Source: Keguizhuia sedimenti (GTDB lineage: Bacteria; Pseudomonadota; Gammaproteobacteria; Burkholderiales; Burkholderiaceae_D). From it: DNA of 64,000 bases. The first letter of the stretch is position 1, and each line of letters opens with the position of its first letter. The notes under the pieces are model-generated. The model ran no database searches, had not been told where the DNA came from, and saw only the letters and a list, made by a program, of their open reading frames with translations. The DNA lies in assembly GCA_030715135.1 (NCBI GenBank), contig JAUYVH010000002.1:558001-622000 (forward strand), given 5' to 3'. The position numbers were made by a program, and so were the translations under genes. Of the stretch, positions 17,746 through 26,951 are shown piece after piece.

Positions 17746-19089
17746 ATGTTTTACATGCTCACCGGAATGGAAATAGCTTTACTGTTTGGTTTGATCATTC
17801 TTAACGGCATCTTCGCGATGTCTGAAGTGGCCCTGATCACCGCGCGCAAGGCGCGGCTGATGAAGCTTGCCGAAGCAGGCGACGGCGCGGCAAAGGCGGC
17901 ACTGAATCTCGGTGACGATCCAAATACCTTTCTATCCACCGTTCAGATCGGCATTACCTCCATCAGCATATTGAACGGTATCGTCGGTGAAGCCACATTG
18001 GCCCAGCCGTTTGCAAAGTGGCTGGAATCCGTCGGCACGCCGAATCCCGCATCCGAATATCTGGCCACCGGCCTGGTCGTGGTATTCATTACGTATTTTT
18101 CTATCGTACTGGGCGAGCTCGTGCCCAAGCGCCTCGGCCAGATTGCACCCGAACCTATCGCGCGCCGCGTTGCCCGTCCCATGCTTTTCCTTGCAGCCAT
18201 TGCCAGCCCGTTCGTGCGCCTGCTGTCCGCATCGACTCAGCTCATGCTGCGCATCTTCGGCGTCAAGGATGAAGGCCGCCAGGCCATGACCGAGGAAGAA
18301 CTGCATTTGATGCTGGAAGAAGGTTCCGATGCCGGCATCATCGAACAGCATGAACACCAGATGGTGCGAAACGTGTTCCGCCTGGACGACCGGCAGATTT
18401 CCTCTTTCATGGTTCCGCGCAGCGAAGTCGTGTATTTCGACCTTGAACAGCCGGTCGAAGAAAATCTGAGACGCTTCGAGGAAGCAGGTCATTCGCGACT
18501 GCCGGTGCTCAAAGGCGGCTGGCACAATATTCTCGGCGTAGCGAACGCGCGCGAACTGCTTGTGCAGACATTGCGCGGTGAAGAATTCAAACTGTCCGAT
18601 CATCTCAAGCCCGCCGTATTTGTTCCGGAGTCCCTGACTGGCATGGGTTTGCTGGAAAACTTCAAGAGTTCAGGTGTGCAGCTCGCTTTCATCGTCGATG
18701 AATACGGCGAGGTACAAGGTATCGTGACGCTTCAGGATGTGATGGAAGCGATTACCGGCGAATTCAAGACTCAGCGTGAAGAGGACGCCTGGGCCACGCA
18801 ACGTGAAGACGGTTCATGGCTGCTGGACGGCCTGATCCCGATCCCGGAGCTCAAGGACCGGCTGGATCTCACTACGGTTCCCGAAGAGGAGCGAGGTCGC
18901 TACAATACATTGAGCGGCATGGTTACCTTGCTGCTCGGAAAATTGCCGCAAACCGGCGATTCCTGCGAATGGGGACAATGGATTTTTGAAATCGTCGACC
19001 TGGACGGCATGCGCATCGACAAGGTGCTGGCACACTTGAAGCCCGAAGCGACGTCCGGCGCCACGGATTCTGCGGACGTCAGTGCCTGA
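17746..19089 (+). CDS. CNNM/CorC-type membrane protein (hemolysin family, DUF21-CBS-CorC_HlyC)
   Basis: About 447 residues. An N-terminal DUF21 (CNNM) transmembrane domain (residues 1-190, with STVQIGITSISILNGIVGE and ELVPKRLGQ), two CBS domains (about 210-330, including MVPRSEVVYFD and VDEYGEVQGIVTLQDVMEAI) and a C-terminal CorC_HlyC domain (345-430). Relatives are involved in Mg2+ or Co2+ export or homeostasis; the old name hemolysin is not a guide to function. Several start codons are possible (ATG at 17746, 17755 or 17767) and no ribosome binding site decides between them. Confidence 0.88.
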   Translation: MFYMLTGMEIALLFGLIILNGIFAMSEVALITARKARLMKLAEAGDGAAKAALNLGDDPNTFLSTVQIGITSISILNGIVGEATLAQPFAKWLESVGTPNPASEYLATGLVVVFITYFSIVLGELVPKRLGQIAPEPIARRVARPMLFLAAIASPFVRLLSASTQLMLRIFGVKDEGRQAMTEEELHLMLEEGSDAGIIEQHEHQMVRNVFRLDDRQISSFMVPRSEVVYFDLEQPVEENLRRFEEAGHSRLPVLKGGWHNILGVANARELLVQTLRGEEFKLSDHLKPAVFVPESLTGMGLLENFKSSGVQLAFIVDEYGEVQGIVTLQDVMEAITGEFKTQREEDAWATQREDGSWLLDGLIPIPELKDRLDLTTVPEEERGRYNTLSGMVTLLLGKLPQTGDSCEWGQWIFEIVDLDGMRIDKVLAHLKPEATSGATDSADVSA

Positions 19090-19295
19090 GCTTCAAGGCC
19101 AGACCGGCGCTTGTGGAATATAAGCCATTACGCAGTAAGGCAGCGCGATGAAATTCGCCGGACTGCGGCACGTCCTTTTTCCGGCGCATTCATGGGTGGA
19201 AGCTTCCAGGCCGCAGCATACATGATCATCTTCAGCCTCTTGCTCCGAATGCTGCCAATGCACCTGCCTGTCTGCTCTCTTCCTGGAGCCCCGGG

Positions 19296-19994
19296 TTGAC
19301 CCCCATAGCCGACATGCAGACCGCCGGCAAGCGTGCAATTTGTTCCTGTTGCCTGCGTCCGCACCGCACCTGCATCTGTCGTGTAGCCGTGCCGATCAGG
19401 CATGCCACAGAGGTCTTGATACTGCAGCATCCGCTGGAAGTCCATCAGGCCAAAGGCACCGCACGGCTTTTGCATCTGTGCCTGCCTAAAAGCCGCATCA
19501 TCACCGGCGAACAGTTCAATGCCAAGACCCTGCACTCCCTTCTCTATGATCCGTGGCAGCGTGAACCAGATGAAACTCAAGGCAGCATGTCCGCAATCCC
19601 GGTTTTGCTTTATCCGGATACCGGTCATAATGCCCCCGAAAAAGCAGAAAAAACGACAGAGGCACTGTCCATTGGCAAGCATGCCGAACGATGCCGGCTG
19701 ATCGTACTCGATGGCACCTGGCGCAAGAGCCGGAAAATGCTTCACCTGAATCCAATGCTTGCCACGCTGCCTCGCCTCAGCCTCTCCGATGCAGCACCAT
19801 CGCGCTACCAAATACGGAAAGCGCATCGCCCCGGGCAGTTATCGACTCTGGAAGCTTGCTGCTACGTCCTGATGCAAATGGAATGCAACCCGGAAGGATG
19901 CCAGCCATTGCTGAGCGCATTTGCAAAATTCATAGAGATGCAACAATGCTTTACGCATGCAGCTGCAGCCGATACATGTAACACCAGTGAATGA
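19296..19994 (+). CDS. DTW-domain protein, probable tRNA-uridine aminocarboxypropyltransferase
   Basis: A 232-residue protein of the DTW family (YfiP/TapT in E. coli), which adds the 3-amino-3-carboxypropyl group from S-adenosylmethionine to uridine 47 of tRNAs. Evidence: a Cys-rich N-terminal segment CSCCLRPHRTCIC, the motif LDGTWRKS (the D-T-W core) near residue 145, and STLEACCYV further on. The TTG at 19296 has GGAG seven bases upstream, whereas the first ATG (19314) has none, so a TTG start is preferred. It is convergent with the PhyH-like gene across a bidirectional terminator. Confidence 0.85.
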   Translation: MTPIADMQTAGKRAICSCCLRPHRTCICRVAVPIRHATEVLILQHPLEVHQAKGTARLLHLCLPKSRIITGEQFNAKTLHSLLYDPWQREPDETQGSMSAIPVLLYPDTGHNAPEKAEKTTEALSIGKHAERCRLIVLDGTWRKSRKMLHLNPMLATLPRLSLSDAAPSRYQIRKAHRPGQLSTLEACCYVLMQMECNPEGCQPLLSAFAKFIEMQQCFTHAAAADTCNTSE

Positions 19995-20076
19995 AACTCA
20001 GAACTTTAAATTGATCTGGCCGCATTGAAGAAAAATTCATGCCGCTTCGATGACCGAAACAAGGTCGAAAAAAAAT

Positions 20077-20108
20077 GGGGCACGCGTCTTGACGCCTGCC
20101 CCGTTTTT
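20077..20108. terminator. Bidirectional terminator between the DTW and PhyH-like genes
   Basis: A GC-rich stem, GGGGCACGCGTC (20077-20088) and GACGCCTGCCCC (20091-20102, 11 of 12 pairing), with T6 just after it (20104-20109) and an A7 tract just before it (20069-20075). It fits a factor-independent terminator in both directions, between two convergent genes. Confidence 0.85.
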
Positions 20109-20152
20109 TATACTTAGTTCGCCTGCACCTTCTCAGGCGCGCAATGCGATCA

Positions 20153-20986
20153 CTAGGCTGCCATCAGCAGACCTTCAATCGTATGCGCCTGAACGATCGG
20201 TTCCAGTGTCTTCACTATTCGGCAATTCAAATGACGTTGAATGCTGTCCGGCAGCGTTGAATAAAAGGCTTCCGTCACTTGCAAATCGTGTTTCTCGGCG
20301 TTGCGCGCATCCGGCGCATCCACTCCCAATACCAGCACCGGGCGCGATTTATCAGAGCGGTTTGCCGTGCCCCTATGAATCGTCAGCGCGGAGCGGGCGG
20401 ATATGTCGCCCATTTGCGGCATCTTCTTTTGTTTGCGCGCCTCGTAACGCGGATAAAGCGTCTGCGGAGGGAACATTCCCTTTTCGCATCCGTGAAAGAC
20501 ATCCCATTGCGTTCCCGGTGCCACCTCGAACGGTCCCATGTCCTCTGTCACGTCCACAGTCGTCAAATTGAAAGCGAGCGAATTGAGACGGCGTCCGATC
20601 ACTGTCTCTGACGGCGAAGGAAAATCGCGGTGCCATGGCTGATCCAGCGCGCCTGGACCGGGAACGTCAAATCCCAGTTCGACAATCTTGTAGTTCGGTC
20701 CAAGCACTGCCTTGCATACAGTCGTCACCCAGGGATGTGAGGCCAGATCGACAAAGCCGCGCAGTTGCTCAGGACTGATTTCCACATAATAGCGCTCAGG
20801 ACCGCGCGGCAATGCGCCACCCGGACGTTGCAGTGCTTCGGCAAACAAACGATCGATATCTTCGCGTACGGATTGAACCCATTTCCGGGTAAATGCCTGT
20901 TTTAGCCCGATGATCCCGTCGCCATACAAGCCACACATGATCTCGGCGATGTCGAAGTGCATGGGCTGGTTTACATTGCTATTCAT
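20153..20986 (-). CDS. Phytanoyl-CoA dioxygenase (PhyH) family protein
   Basis: About 277 residues of the Fe(II)/2-oxoglutarate-dependent PhyH family. The iron ligands HxD are in QPWHRDFPS (near residue 130) and the distal His and Arg in TIHRGTANRSDKSRP (near 210). Relatives hydroxylate acyl or small organic substrates; the substrate here is unknown. The frame extends to 21037, but the ATG at 20986 is preceded by AAGGAAGAGGG and is preferred. It stands alone: convergent with the DTW gene on one side and separated by 700 bp from ahpF on the other. Confidence 0.88.
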   Translation of the reverse strand: MNSNVNQPMHFDIAEIMCGLYGDGIIGLKQAFTRKWVQSVREDIDRLFAEALQRPGGALPRGPERYYVEISPEQLRGFVDLASHPWVTTVCKAVLGPNYKIVELGFDVPGPGALDQPWHRDFPSPSETVIGRRLNSLAFNLTTVDVTEDMGPFEVAPGTQWDVFHGCEKGMFPPQTLYPRYEARKQKKMPQMGDISARSALTIHRGTANRSDKSRPVLVLGVDAPDARNAEKHDLQVTEAFYSTLPDSIQRHLNCRIVKTLEPIVQAHTIEGLLMAA

Positions 20987-21620
20987 TCCCTCTTCCTTGA
21001 AGCATGCAACGGGCAAATAGACAATCCTGCAAAGCATACATGCCGCCTCCTCGTTGTGCCTCTGTTAATTAATCTAGTTGGGTCGATACAGAACGCAGTG
21101 CGTTTTGTGTAGCCATAGACCGGCGCAGTTAAGGAAAGTGCCCACCGCGATCAATAAAAATATGGGATTTTCAATTCGGGCAGCACCTGCCATATGTTCG
21201 CTCCCGGTAAAAATATTGTCAGCAGTAGGGAGGCCGGAATTTCAGCATGTTCAGAAAACCGCGCATTATTTCCACATCAATTCAAGTAGGCGCAGATGCC
21301 GATGTTTGGCAAATAGACAAGGACTGAAAAATATTAATTTAGGGATCAATCGAAACATGCAAGGTGATGAAATTTGCAAGAAGAGGACATATCCGGAATG
21401 CGGGGTTGAAGCAAATTCATTGAAAGCTCCACTGATGAATAGCCCATAATTATGGACATTCTGCCAAGTGGCCCGCAGACGATAAATCGTCATCATTCAA
21501 AACTGCCCTGCATAAAATCTCGAAAGAGCAAGCTTCGTTTTGCCTGATGCTTGAGCCAAACAGCATCCGGCACTACCGGTCCCGCCGCTGCGCGCACTTG
21601 CAACGATGCCGAAGCCGGGC
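20987..21620. other. Intergenic region upstream of the PhyH-like gene, no gene seen
   Basis: About 630 bases with no convincing reading frame on either strand; short open frames here lack ribosome binding sites and family features. Composition is more AT-rich than the neighbours, especially 21160-21450. The PhyH-like promoter should be near 21010-21100 but I cannot place it with confidence. Confidence 0.45.
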
Positions 21621-21651
21621 AAAAAAAGCGGGCAGCATCACGCTGCCCGCT
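21621..21651 (-). terminator. Terminator of the ahpC-ahpF transcript
   Basis: On the minus strand, a perfect 10-base stem (AGCGGGCAGC and GCTGCCCGCT, 21627-21636 and 21642-21651) with a 5-base loop is followed by seven T (21621-21627). It begins about 35 bp after the ahpF stop. Confidence 0.92.
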
Positions 21652-21687
21652 CTTGATACATGCGCTGCATTGACCGCAGCTGTTTTT

Positions 21688-23277
21688 CTATGCCGCCAGA
21701 GCAGATGCCTGAGCCTGCTCCTCTTCGCTAACGGAGCTGCGAATCAGGTAATCGAACGCACCCAATGCAGCCTTGGCACCATCGCCGGCAGCAATCACGA
21801 TCTGCTTGTATGGCACGGTAGTGACGTCGCCTGCTGCAAAGACCCCGGGCACCGACGTATGGCCTTTGTTATCAACTTCGATTTCGCCAAAGCGTGACAG
21901 CTTCACGACATCCTTGATCCACTCTGTATTCGGCACAAGGCCGATCTGGATGAATACGCCTTCCAGTTCAAGGTGCTTCAGTTCATCCGTGGTGCGGTCC
22001 TTGTAGCTCAGGCCGTTTACTTTCTGGTCGTCGCCACCGCTGATCGCAGTCGTCTGCGCCGACGTGATGACGGTCACGTTCGGCAGGCTGTGCAGCTTGC
22101 GCACTAGGACCGCATCGGCCTTCAGCTCGGGGGCGTACTCCAGCAAGGTCACATGCGCCACGATACCGGCGAGGTCGATCGCCGCTTCGACGCCCGAATT
22201 GCCACCGCCGATGACTGCCACGCGCTTGCCCTTGTAGAACGGACCGTCGCAGTGCGGGCAGTAAGCCACGCCGCGGTTCTTGTACTCCTGCTCTCCCGGC
22301 ACGTTGATATTGCGCCAGCGCGCGCCGGTCGCGAGGATAATGCTCTTGCCCTTCAGGGTCGCGCCGTTGGCAAGCTGGATTTCAATCAGCTTGCCCGGTT
22401 TTAACGCAACCGCCTGCTGGTTGGTCATGATATCGACGTCATAGTGCCTGACGTGCTGCTCCATGGCTGCGGTCAGCTTTGGCCCTTCGGTTTCGGGAAT
22501 GGAAATATAGTTCTCAATTGCCATCGTATCCATGACCTGGCCGCCGAAACGCTCGGCCACGATACCGGTGCGGATACCCTTGCGCGCAGCATAAATCGCC
22601 GCTGCTGCGCCTGCCGGGCCGCCGCCTACGATCAGCATGTCGTAGGCTTCTTTTTCATTCAGTTCTTCTGCCTTGCGCGCGGAAGCGCCGGTATCGAGCT
22701 TGGCGAGGATTTCCTCAACGCTGCTGCGGCCCTGGCCGAATGCTTCACCGTTCAGATACATGGTCGGTACCGCCATGATCTGGCGCTTCTCGACTTCATC
22801 CTGGAACAGCGCGCCATCGATCGTGACATGCTTGATGCGCGGATTGATGATCGACATCGCATTCAAGGCTTGCACGACTTCGGGGCAACTCTGGCAGGAC
22901 AGAGAGACATAGGTCTCGAAATGGAAGTCGCCATCCAGATTCCGGATCTGTTCAATAACGCTCTCTTCAATCTTGATCGGATGGCCGCCTACCTGCAGCA
23001 AGGCCAGCACCAGCGACGTGAATTCGTGCCCCAGAGGGATCGCGGCGAATTCCACACCGACGGCGGTGCCGACACGATTGATGGCGAAGGAAGGAGTGCG
23101 CGCTCCCGCGCCGCGCTCGGTATAGGTGATCTGCGTCGACAGTTCTGCGATCTCCTGCAGCAGCGCGCGCATTTCCTGCGACTTTTCACCCCCATCCAAA
23201 GACGCGACGATCTCGATCGGCTGGGTAAGCTTTTCCAGATAGCTTCTTAATTGAGTTTTAAGGTTGGCGTCCAACAT
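21688..23277 (-). CDS. ahpF: AhpF, alkyl hydroperoxide reductase flavoprotein subunit
   Basis: A 529-residue FAD/NAD(P)H-dependent disulfide reductase that recycles AhpC. An N-terminal tandem thioredoxin-like domain carries the CQSC redox pair (Cys128/Cys131). A thioredoxin-reductase-like part follows, with FAD motif [17 protein letters not shown], the second CxxC in YCPHCDGP, the NAD motif [15 protein letters not shown], and a C-terminal FAD site (VFAAGDVT). Full length. It follows ahpC by 93 bp, with a GC-rich hairpin between (23323-23348) that may set the lower ahpF level, and ends at a strong terminator. Confidence 0.98.
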   Translation of the reverse strand: MLDANLKTQLRSYLEKLTQPIEIVASLDGGEKSQEMRALLQEIAELSTQITYTERGAGARTPSFAINRVGTAVGVEFAAIPLGHEFTSLVLALLQVGGHPIKIEESVIEQIRNLDGDFHFETYVSLSCQSCPEVVQALNAMSIINPRIKHVTIDGALFQDEVEKRQIMAVPTMYLNGEAFGQGRSSVEEILAKLDTGASARKAEELNEKEAYDMLIVGGGPAGAAAAIYAARKGIRTGIVAERFGGQVMDTMAIENYISIPETEGPKLTAAMEQHVRHYDVDIMTNQQAVALKPGKLIEIQLANGATLKGKSIILATGARWRNINVPGEQEYKNRGVAYCPHCDGPFYKGKRVAVIGGGNSGVEAAIDLAGIVAHVTLLEYAPELKADAVLVRKLHSLPNVTVITSAQTTAISGGDDQKVNGLSYKDRTTDELKHLELEGVFIQIGLVPNTEWIKDVVKLSRFGEIEVDNKGHTSVPGVFAAGDVTTVPYKQIVIAAGDGAKAALGAFDYLIRSSVSEEEQAQASALAA

Positions 23278-23322
23278 ATTGGCCTCGACTTTATGAGAGA
23301 AGATATGCGATAGAAACTTGAT

Positions 23323-23348
23323 GCGCCCGGGCGCTTCTGCCCGGACGC
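23323..23348 (-). other. Hairpin between ahpC and ahpF
   Basis: Arms GCGCCCGGGC (23323-23332) and GCCCGGACGC (23339-23348) pair at 9 of 10 positions around a 6-base loop. No T tract follows on the minus strand, so it is more likely a partial terminator or mRNA-stabilising element than a full stop. Confidence 0.5.
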
Positions 23349-23370
23349 GAGTGGTGATGCTGCTTGGTGC

Positions 23371-23934
23371 TTAGATCTTGCCGACCAGGTCCAGCGAAGG
23401 CTTCAGGGTTTCGGCGCCTGGAGTCCATTTTGCCGGGCAGACTTCGCCTGGATGGGATGCAACGTATTGCGCAGCCTGTACCTTGCGCAGCAATTCCTTT
23501 GCATCACGGCCGATACCATTGTCATGGATTTCGCAGAGCTTGATCTGGCCTTCCGGATTGATCACGAAGGTACCGCGCAGTGCCAGGCCTTCCTCTTCGA
23601 TCAGCACGTCGAAGTTGCGTGCCAGCGTTGCGGTCGGGTCGCCAACCAGCGGATAGCGGATCTTGCCGATGGCTTCGGAAGTGTCGTGCCAGGCCTTGTG
23701 GGAGAAGTGGGTGTCGGTGGAAACGCCGTACACTTCCACGCCCAGCTTCTGGAATTCAGCATAATTGTCTGCCAGGTCTTCCAGTTCGGTCGGGCAGACG
23801 AAGGTGAAGTCGGCAGGATAAAACACGATCACGGACCATTTGCCCTTCAGGGTCTCGTTGCTGACCGGGACGAATTTGCCGTTGTGGAAAGCCGTGGCAT
23901 TGAATGGTTTGACTTGGGTGTTGATGATAGACAT
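23371..23934 (-). CDS. ahpC: AhpC, peroxiredoxin (alkyl hydroperoxide reductase subunit C)
   Basis: A 187-residue typical 2-Cys peroxiredoxin that reduces hydrogen peroxide and organic peroxides in the cytosol. Peroxidatic Cys47 lies in [10 protein letters not shown] and resolving Cys166 in EVCPAKW, at the same positions as in E. coli AhpC. The C-terminal tail is full length. The ATG at 23934 follows a GGAGG ribosome binding site. First structural gene of the ahpC-ahpF operon, behind a possible leader peptide. Confidence 0.98.
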   Translation of the reverse strand: MSIINTQVKPFNATAFHNGKFVPVSNETLKGKWSVIVFYPADFTFVCPTELEDLADNYAEFQKLGVEVYGVSTDTHFSHKAWHDTSEAIGKIRYPLVGDPTATLARNFDVLIEEEGLALRGTFVINPEGQIKLCEIHDNGIGRDAKELLRKVQAAQYVASHPGEVCPAKWTPGAETLKPSLDLVGKI

Positions 23935-23956
23935 TGTTTTCCTCCAGTTAGAAAAA

Positions 23957-24004
23957 TTAATTTTTTGAACAGATAAAACGAAAATTTTTGGACAGACGAA
24001 GCAT
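23957..24004 (-). CDS. Possible leader peptide ORF ahead of ahpC
   Basis: A 15-codon frame, [15 protein letters not shown], from an ATG at 24004 to a TAA at 23957-23959, 22 bp before the ahpC start. A strong GGAGG lies nine bases upstream of its ATG, nearly the same context as that of ahpC. It sits inside the 5' leader predicted from the promoter at 24039-24068. The peptide is basic and has one Cys. It may be a translated leader that controls ahpC; it could also be chance. Confidence 0.42.
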   Translation of the reverse strand: MLRLSKNFRFICSKN

Positions 24005-24038
24005 AAAACAAATCCTCCAATTAGTAGAATTGATTTAT

Positions 24039-24068
24039 TTTATATTTTAAATTTGTTTTACCTATCAA
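24039..24068 (-). promoter_or_regulatory. Predicted ahpC promoter with a weak OxyR-like site
   Basis: On the minus strand, -35 TTGATA (24063-24068), an 18-bp spacer and -10 TATAAA (24039-24044), in very AT-rich DNA. The -35 overlaps a CTAT / ATAG pair (24062-24077) that recalls the OxyR tetranucleotides, but the spacing is 8 instead of 7, so OxyR control is only a possibility. Confidence 0.45.
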
Positions 24069-24240
24069 GGGCAATAGCCAAAATTACATAGTCCTGCAGC
24101 CGGACGTACTTTCCGGAATGCTGGTGCGCCGAGCAGACGGCATTGAACTGATGTTCTATGCGACAATCACGCCTCTCGGCACTCTGCTGCAACCTGAAGC
24201 GATAGTGCTGGCCGATTTTCTTTCTTGCTAACTTTTTCCG

Positions 24241-24960
24241 ATGTCTGACCGCTCATCCGCCGACCAGCCCGGCAAGGCTTTGTTTTACGATCCGACCGAC
24301 CGCCGCATACGCAGCTTCGTTACGCGCGCGGGCCGTTTATCCACCGGGCAAGCCCGCGCACTGGAAGAATTCGGACCGGCATTTTGCATTCCATATGCCA
24401 AGGAAATACTGAATTTCGATTCAGCGTTTGGCCGCAGCGCGCCGACAATTCTGGAAATCGGCTTCGGGATGGGAGGTACCACCGCTGAGATCGCATCCGG
24501 CATGCCCGACAGGAATTTCATCGGCGTGGAAGTCCATACGCCCGGAGTCGGCAGTTTGCTGAAGCTGATCGGCGAACAAGGTCTGACCAATCTGCGCCTC
24601 ATTCAGCATGATGCCGTTGAAGTGATTACTCACATGATCGCTCCGGAAAGCTTGGCCGGCGTACATATTTTCTTTCCCGATCCATGGCACAAGGCGCGCC
24701 ATAACAAGCGGCGCCTGATCCAGCCAGCTTTCGTGAACTTGCTCGCATCCCGCATTGCAAGCGGCGGCTATATCCATTGCGCTACCGACTGGGAAGACTA
24801 TGCGCAGCAGATGCTGGAAGTCTTGAGCAGCGAACCCGCATTGCGCAATACGGCGGACGGTTACGCGCCGCGCCCGGATTATCGTCCCGTGACGAAATTT
24901 GAAAACCGGGGCCTGAAGCTTGGCCATGGCGTATGGGATCTGGTGTTCATCAAGCGATGA
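24241..24960 (+). CDS. trmB: TrmB, tRNA (guanine-46-N7)-methyltransferase
   Basis: A 239-residue class I SAM-dependent methyltransferase that makes m7G46 in tRNA variable loops. The SAM-binding motif is [14 protein letters not shown] (near residue 75), and the family-specific block [20 protein letters not shown] is near 145. A C-terminal TKFENRG element is typical. It is preceded by about 300 bp that also hold the divergent ahpC leader; its own promoter is not obvious. Downstream comes bioF on the same strand, 144 bp later. Confidence 0.97.
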   Translation: MSDRSSADQPGKALFYDPTDRRIRSFVTRAGRLSTGQARALEEFGPAFCIPYAKEILNFDSAFGRSAPTILEIGFGMGGTTAEIASGMPDRNFIGVEVHTPGVGSLLKLIGEQGLTNLRLIQHDAVEVITHMIAPESLAGVHIFFPDPWHKARHNKRRLIQPAFVNLLASRIASGGYIHCATDWEDYAQQMLEVLSSEPALRNTADGYAPRPDYRPVTKFENRGLKLGHGVWDLVFIKR

Positions 24961-25104
24961 TCTGCATAAAGCCGATTGTCCTAAATAGCGATGCCCAAAG
25001 ATCCAATGATAGTGTCCGCTCACTTAAGGCTATCCCACTTAAGGCAAAATACGATGCAGTTCCTTTTCACCAACATACGACTGTAATTTGCCCGCCCAGC
25101 ACGC

Positions 25105-26286
25105 ATGGCCTCATTCGAATCCCGTTTTAACGATTACTGCACCGCACTGGAAGCTTCTGGAAGACGGCGCACGCTGGGAGCTGCCGCTGCGCAGGCCGCA
25201 CGCCCGGTCATAGCCGATTTTTCCCACAATGATTATCTCGGCTTTGCGCACGATCCGGCGCTGATCGAAGCCGGCCACGCCATGGCGCAGCGCTACGGCG
25301 TCGGCAGCACCGGCTCGCGCCTGTTGTCCGGCAACCTGACACCGCACGTCGATCTGGAACAAGCCATTGCGCTGGCCAAGGGAACGGAAGCGGCGCTGAT
25401 TTTCAACTCGGGTTACCAGGCCAATTCCAGCGCTCTGGCGGCACTGCTGGATGCAAAAGTACTGGGCGCGGAACCGCTGGTATTTTCCGACCGGCTCAAT
25501 CATGCCAGCCTGCATCACGCCTGCCAGCTCATGAATGTGCGCCAGATCCGGTACCGGCATAACGACATGGCGCATCTGCGCGAATTACTGTCGGCGCATC
25601 ATGAAGAAGACCGCCCGAAATTCATCGTTGCCGAAACGGTCTTCGGCATGGACGGCGATGTGCTCGACATGCCGGCATTGGTTGCGCTGGCCGATGAATT
25701 CGATGCGTTCCTGTATCTCGACGAAGCGCACGCAACCGGCGTTCTGGGCCGGTCCGGCTATGGATTGGCGTCGGGGTACATGCAGCGGGACGGCAAATCC
25801 CGCGGCGTGGCCATGGGTACATTCAGCAAGGCGCTCGGCGCAGCAGGTGCTTATGTCGCCTGCAGTGCTGCGGTGCGCGAATACCTTGTCAACCGCTGCA
25901 CCGGCTTCATTTATTCGACCGCCCCCTCTCCTGCCGTCATCGGCGCGGTGAGCGCCGCGTGGGAGCGTTTGCCGCGCATGGATGCAGAACGCGAACAGCT
26001 CATGCGGCGTGCTGCGCAATTGCGTGCGCGGCTGCATGAATCGGGATTCAATACCGGCACATCGAACACGCACATCATTCCGTTGATCGTCGGCACCGAG
26101 GAAGCGGCGCTGGACCTGAAAGCATGGCTACTGAAATGCGGCATCGTAAGCTCAGCGATTCGCCCGCCGACCGTGCCGCCGCATACGGCACGGGTGCGGA
26201 TTGCCTTGAGCCTGTCCCATACCGATACGCAGCTGGAAGCGCTGTGCGATGCACTGGATCGCTGGAAAGATCGAGAGCAGCGATGA
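25105..26286 (+). CDS. bioF: BioF, 8-amino-7-oxononanoate synthase
   Basis: A 393-residue PLP enzyme that condenses pimeloyl-ACP (or -CoA) with L-alanine in biotin synthesis. The PLP Lys lies in GTFSKALGAAGAYV; the cofactor Asp/His are in DEAHATGVLG; the substrate loop GVGSTGSRLLSGN is present. Length is normal. Its stop overlaps the start of the next gene (ATGA), and the order bioF, esterase, bioC makes a short biotin operon. bioA, bioD and bioB are not in the window. Confidence 0.97.
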   Translation: MASFESRFNDYCTALEASGRRRTLGAAAAQAARPVIADFSHNDYLGFAHDPALIEAGHAMAQRYGVGSTGSRLLSGNLTPHVDLEQAIALAKGTEAALIFNSGYQANSSALAALLDAKVLGAEPLVFSDRLNHASLHHACQLMNVRQIRYRHNDMAHLRELLSAHHEEDRPKFIVAETVFGMDGDVLDMPALVALADEFDAFLYLDEAHATGVLGRSGYGLASGYMQRDGKSRGVAMGTFSKALGAAGAYVACSAAVREYLVNRCTGFIYSTAPSPAVIGAVSAAWERLPRMDAEREQLMRRAAQLRARLHESGFNTGTSNTHIIPLIVGTEEAALDLKAWLLKCGIVSSAIRPPTVPPHTARVRIALSLSHTDTQLEALCDALDRWKDREQR

Positions 26287-26951
26287 TCGGATTTGCGCTT
26301 TGCCACGGCTGGTCCTTCGATGCAGATTCGATGGATGCGTTTGCCGCGTGTCTGAAGGAGCGTTTCCCAAGCTGCGCCATTGCTTCCTACGACCTGGGAT
26401 TCACTGGCACGCCGCATGCACCGCAGCTCGACGCGATGCCGGATACACAATGGATCGCACTTGGCCATTCATATGGTTTCGCTTACCTGATGCAGTTGCC
26501 GGTCCCATGGCGCGCGGCAATTTCCGTGAACGGTTTTACCCGGTTTTGCCGCCGTCCCGGCAAACCCGAAGGCATGCCGCTGCGACTGGTCGATGCCATG
26601 ATTGCGCGCCTGGAATCGGAACCGCGCGCCACGGTCGAGGAATTCCAGCAACGCTGCGGAGGCGTCCAGCTATCTCAGCCACATCAAACACCATTGCAGC
26701 AGCTGGACGCACCCTTTCTCGTCACGCATTTGACGCAGTTGCGTGATTTGGATCTGCCCATGCCCGCATGCCCGGTCTTGTCGCTGTCCACACATGACGA
26801 TCTCATCGTTCCTCCATCGCTCACCCATGCCTGCTTTGGGAAAGCCGGTTGTACGATGCAGGAATATGAAGGCAGCCATCTGCAACTATTGCATGCGCCG
26901 CAGCAATGCATGACTGCAGTTGCGGCTTTCGTAGAGGCATGCAATGGCTAA
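26283..26951 (+). CDS. Alpha/beta hydrolase, probable pimeloyl-ACP methyl ester esterase
   Basis: A 222-residue alpha/beta hydrolase. The nucleophile elbow is GHSYG (near residue 63), with an Asp in STHDDLIVPPS and a His in EGSHLQLLHA completing a Ser-Asp-His triad. Its place between bioF and bioC, overlapping both (4 bp and 8 bp), points to the step that frees pimeloyl-ACP from its methyl ester, done by BioH in E. coli. The sequence is shorter and not close to BioH, so it would be a non-orthologous replacement of the BioG/BioV/BioJ kind. The assignment rests on context. Confidence 0.8.
   Translation: MIGFALCHGWSFDADSMDAFAACLKERFPSCAIASYDLGFTGTPHAPQLDAMPDTQWIALGHSYGFAYLMQLPVPWRAAISVNGFTRFCRRPGKPEGMPLRLVDAMIARLESEPRATVEEFQQRCGGVQLSQPHQTPLQQLDAPFLVTHLTQLRDLDLPMPACPVLSLSTHDDLIVPPSLTHACFGKAGCTMQEYEGSHLQLLHAPQQCMTAVAAFVEACNG

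Noticed and set aside
21078-21496. Short frames on both strands in the PhyH-ahpF gap
   Set aside because: No ribosome binding sites, no signal peptide or domain, and atypical AT-rich composition; likely chance.
24062-24077. OxyR site at the ahpC promoter
   Set aside because: Only one CTAT/ATAG pair is clear and its spacing is 8 instead of 7; kept only as a weak note within the promoter entry.
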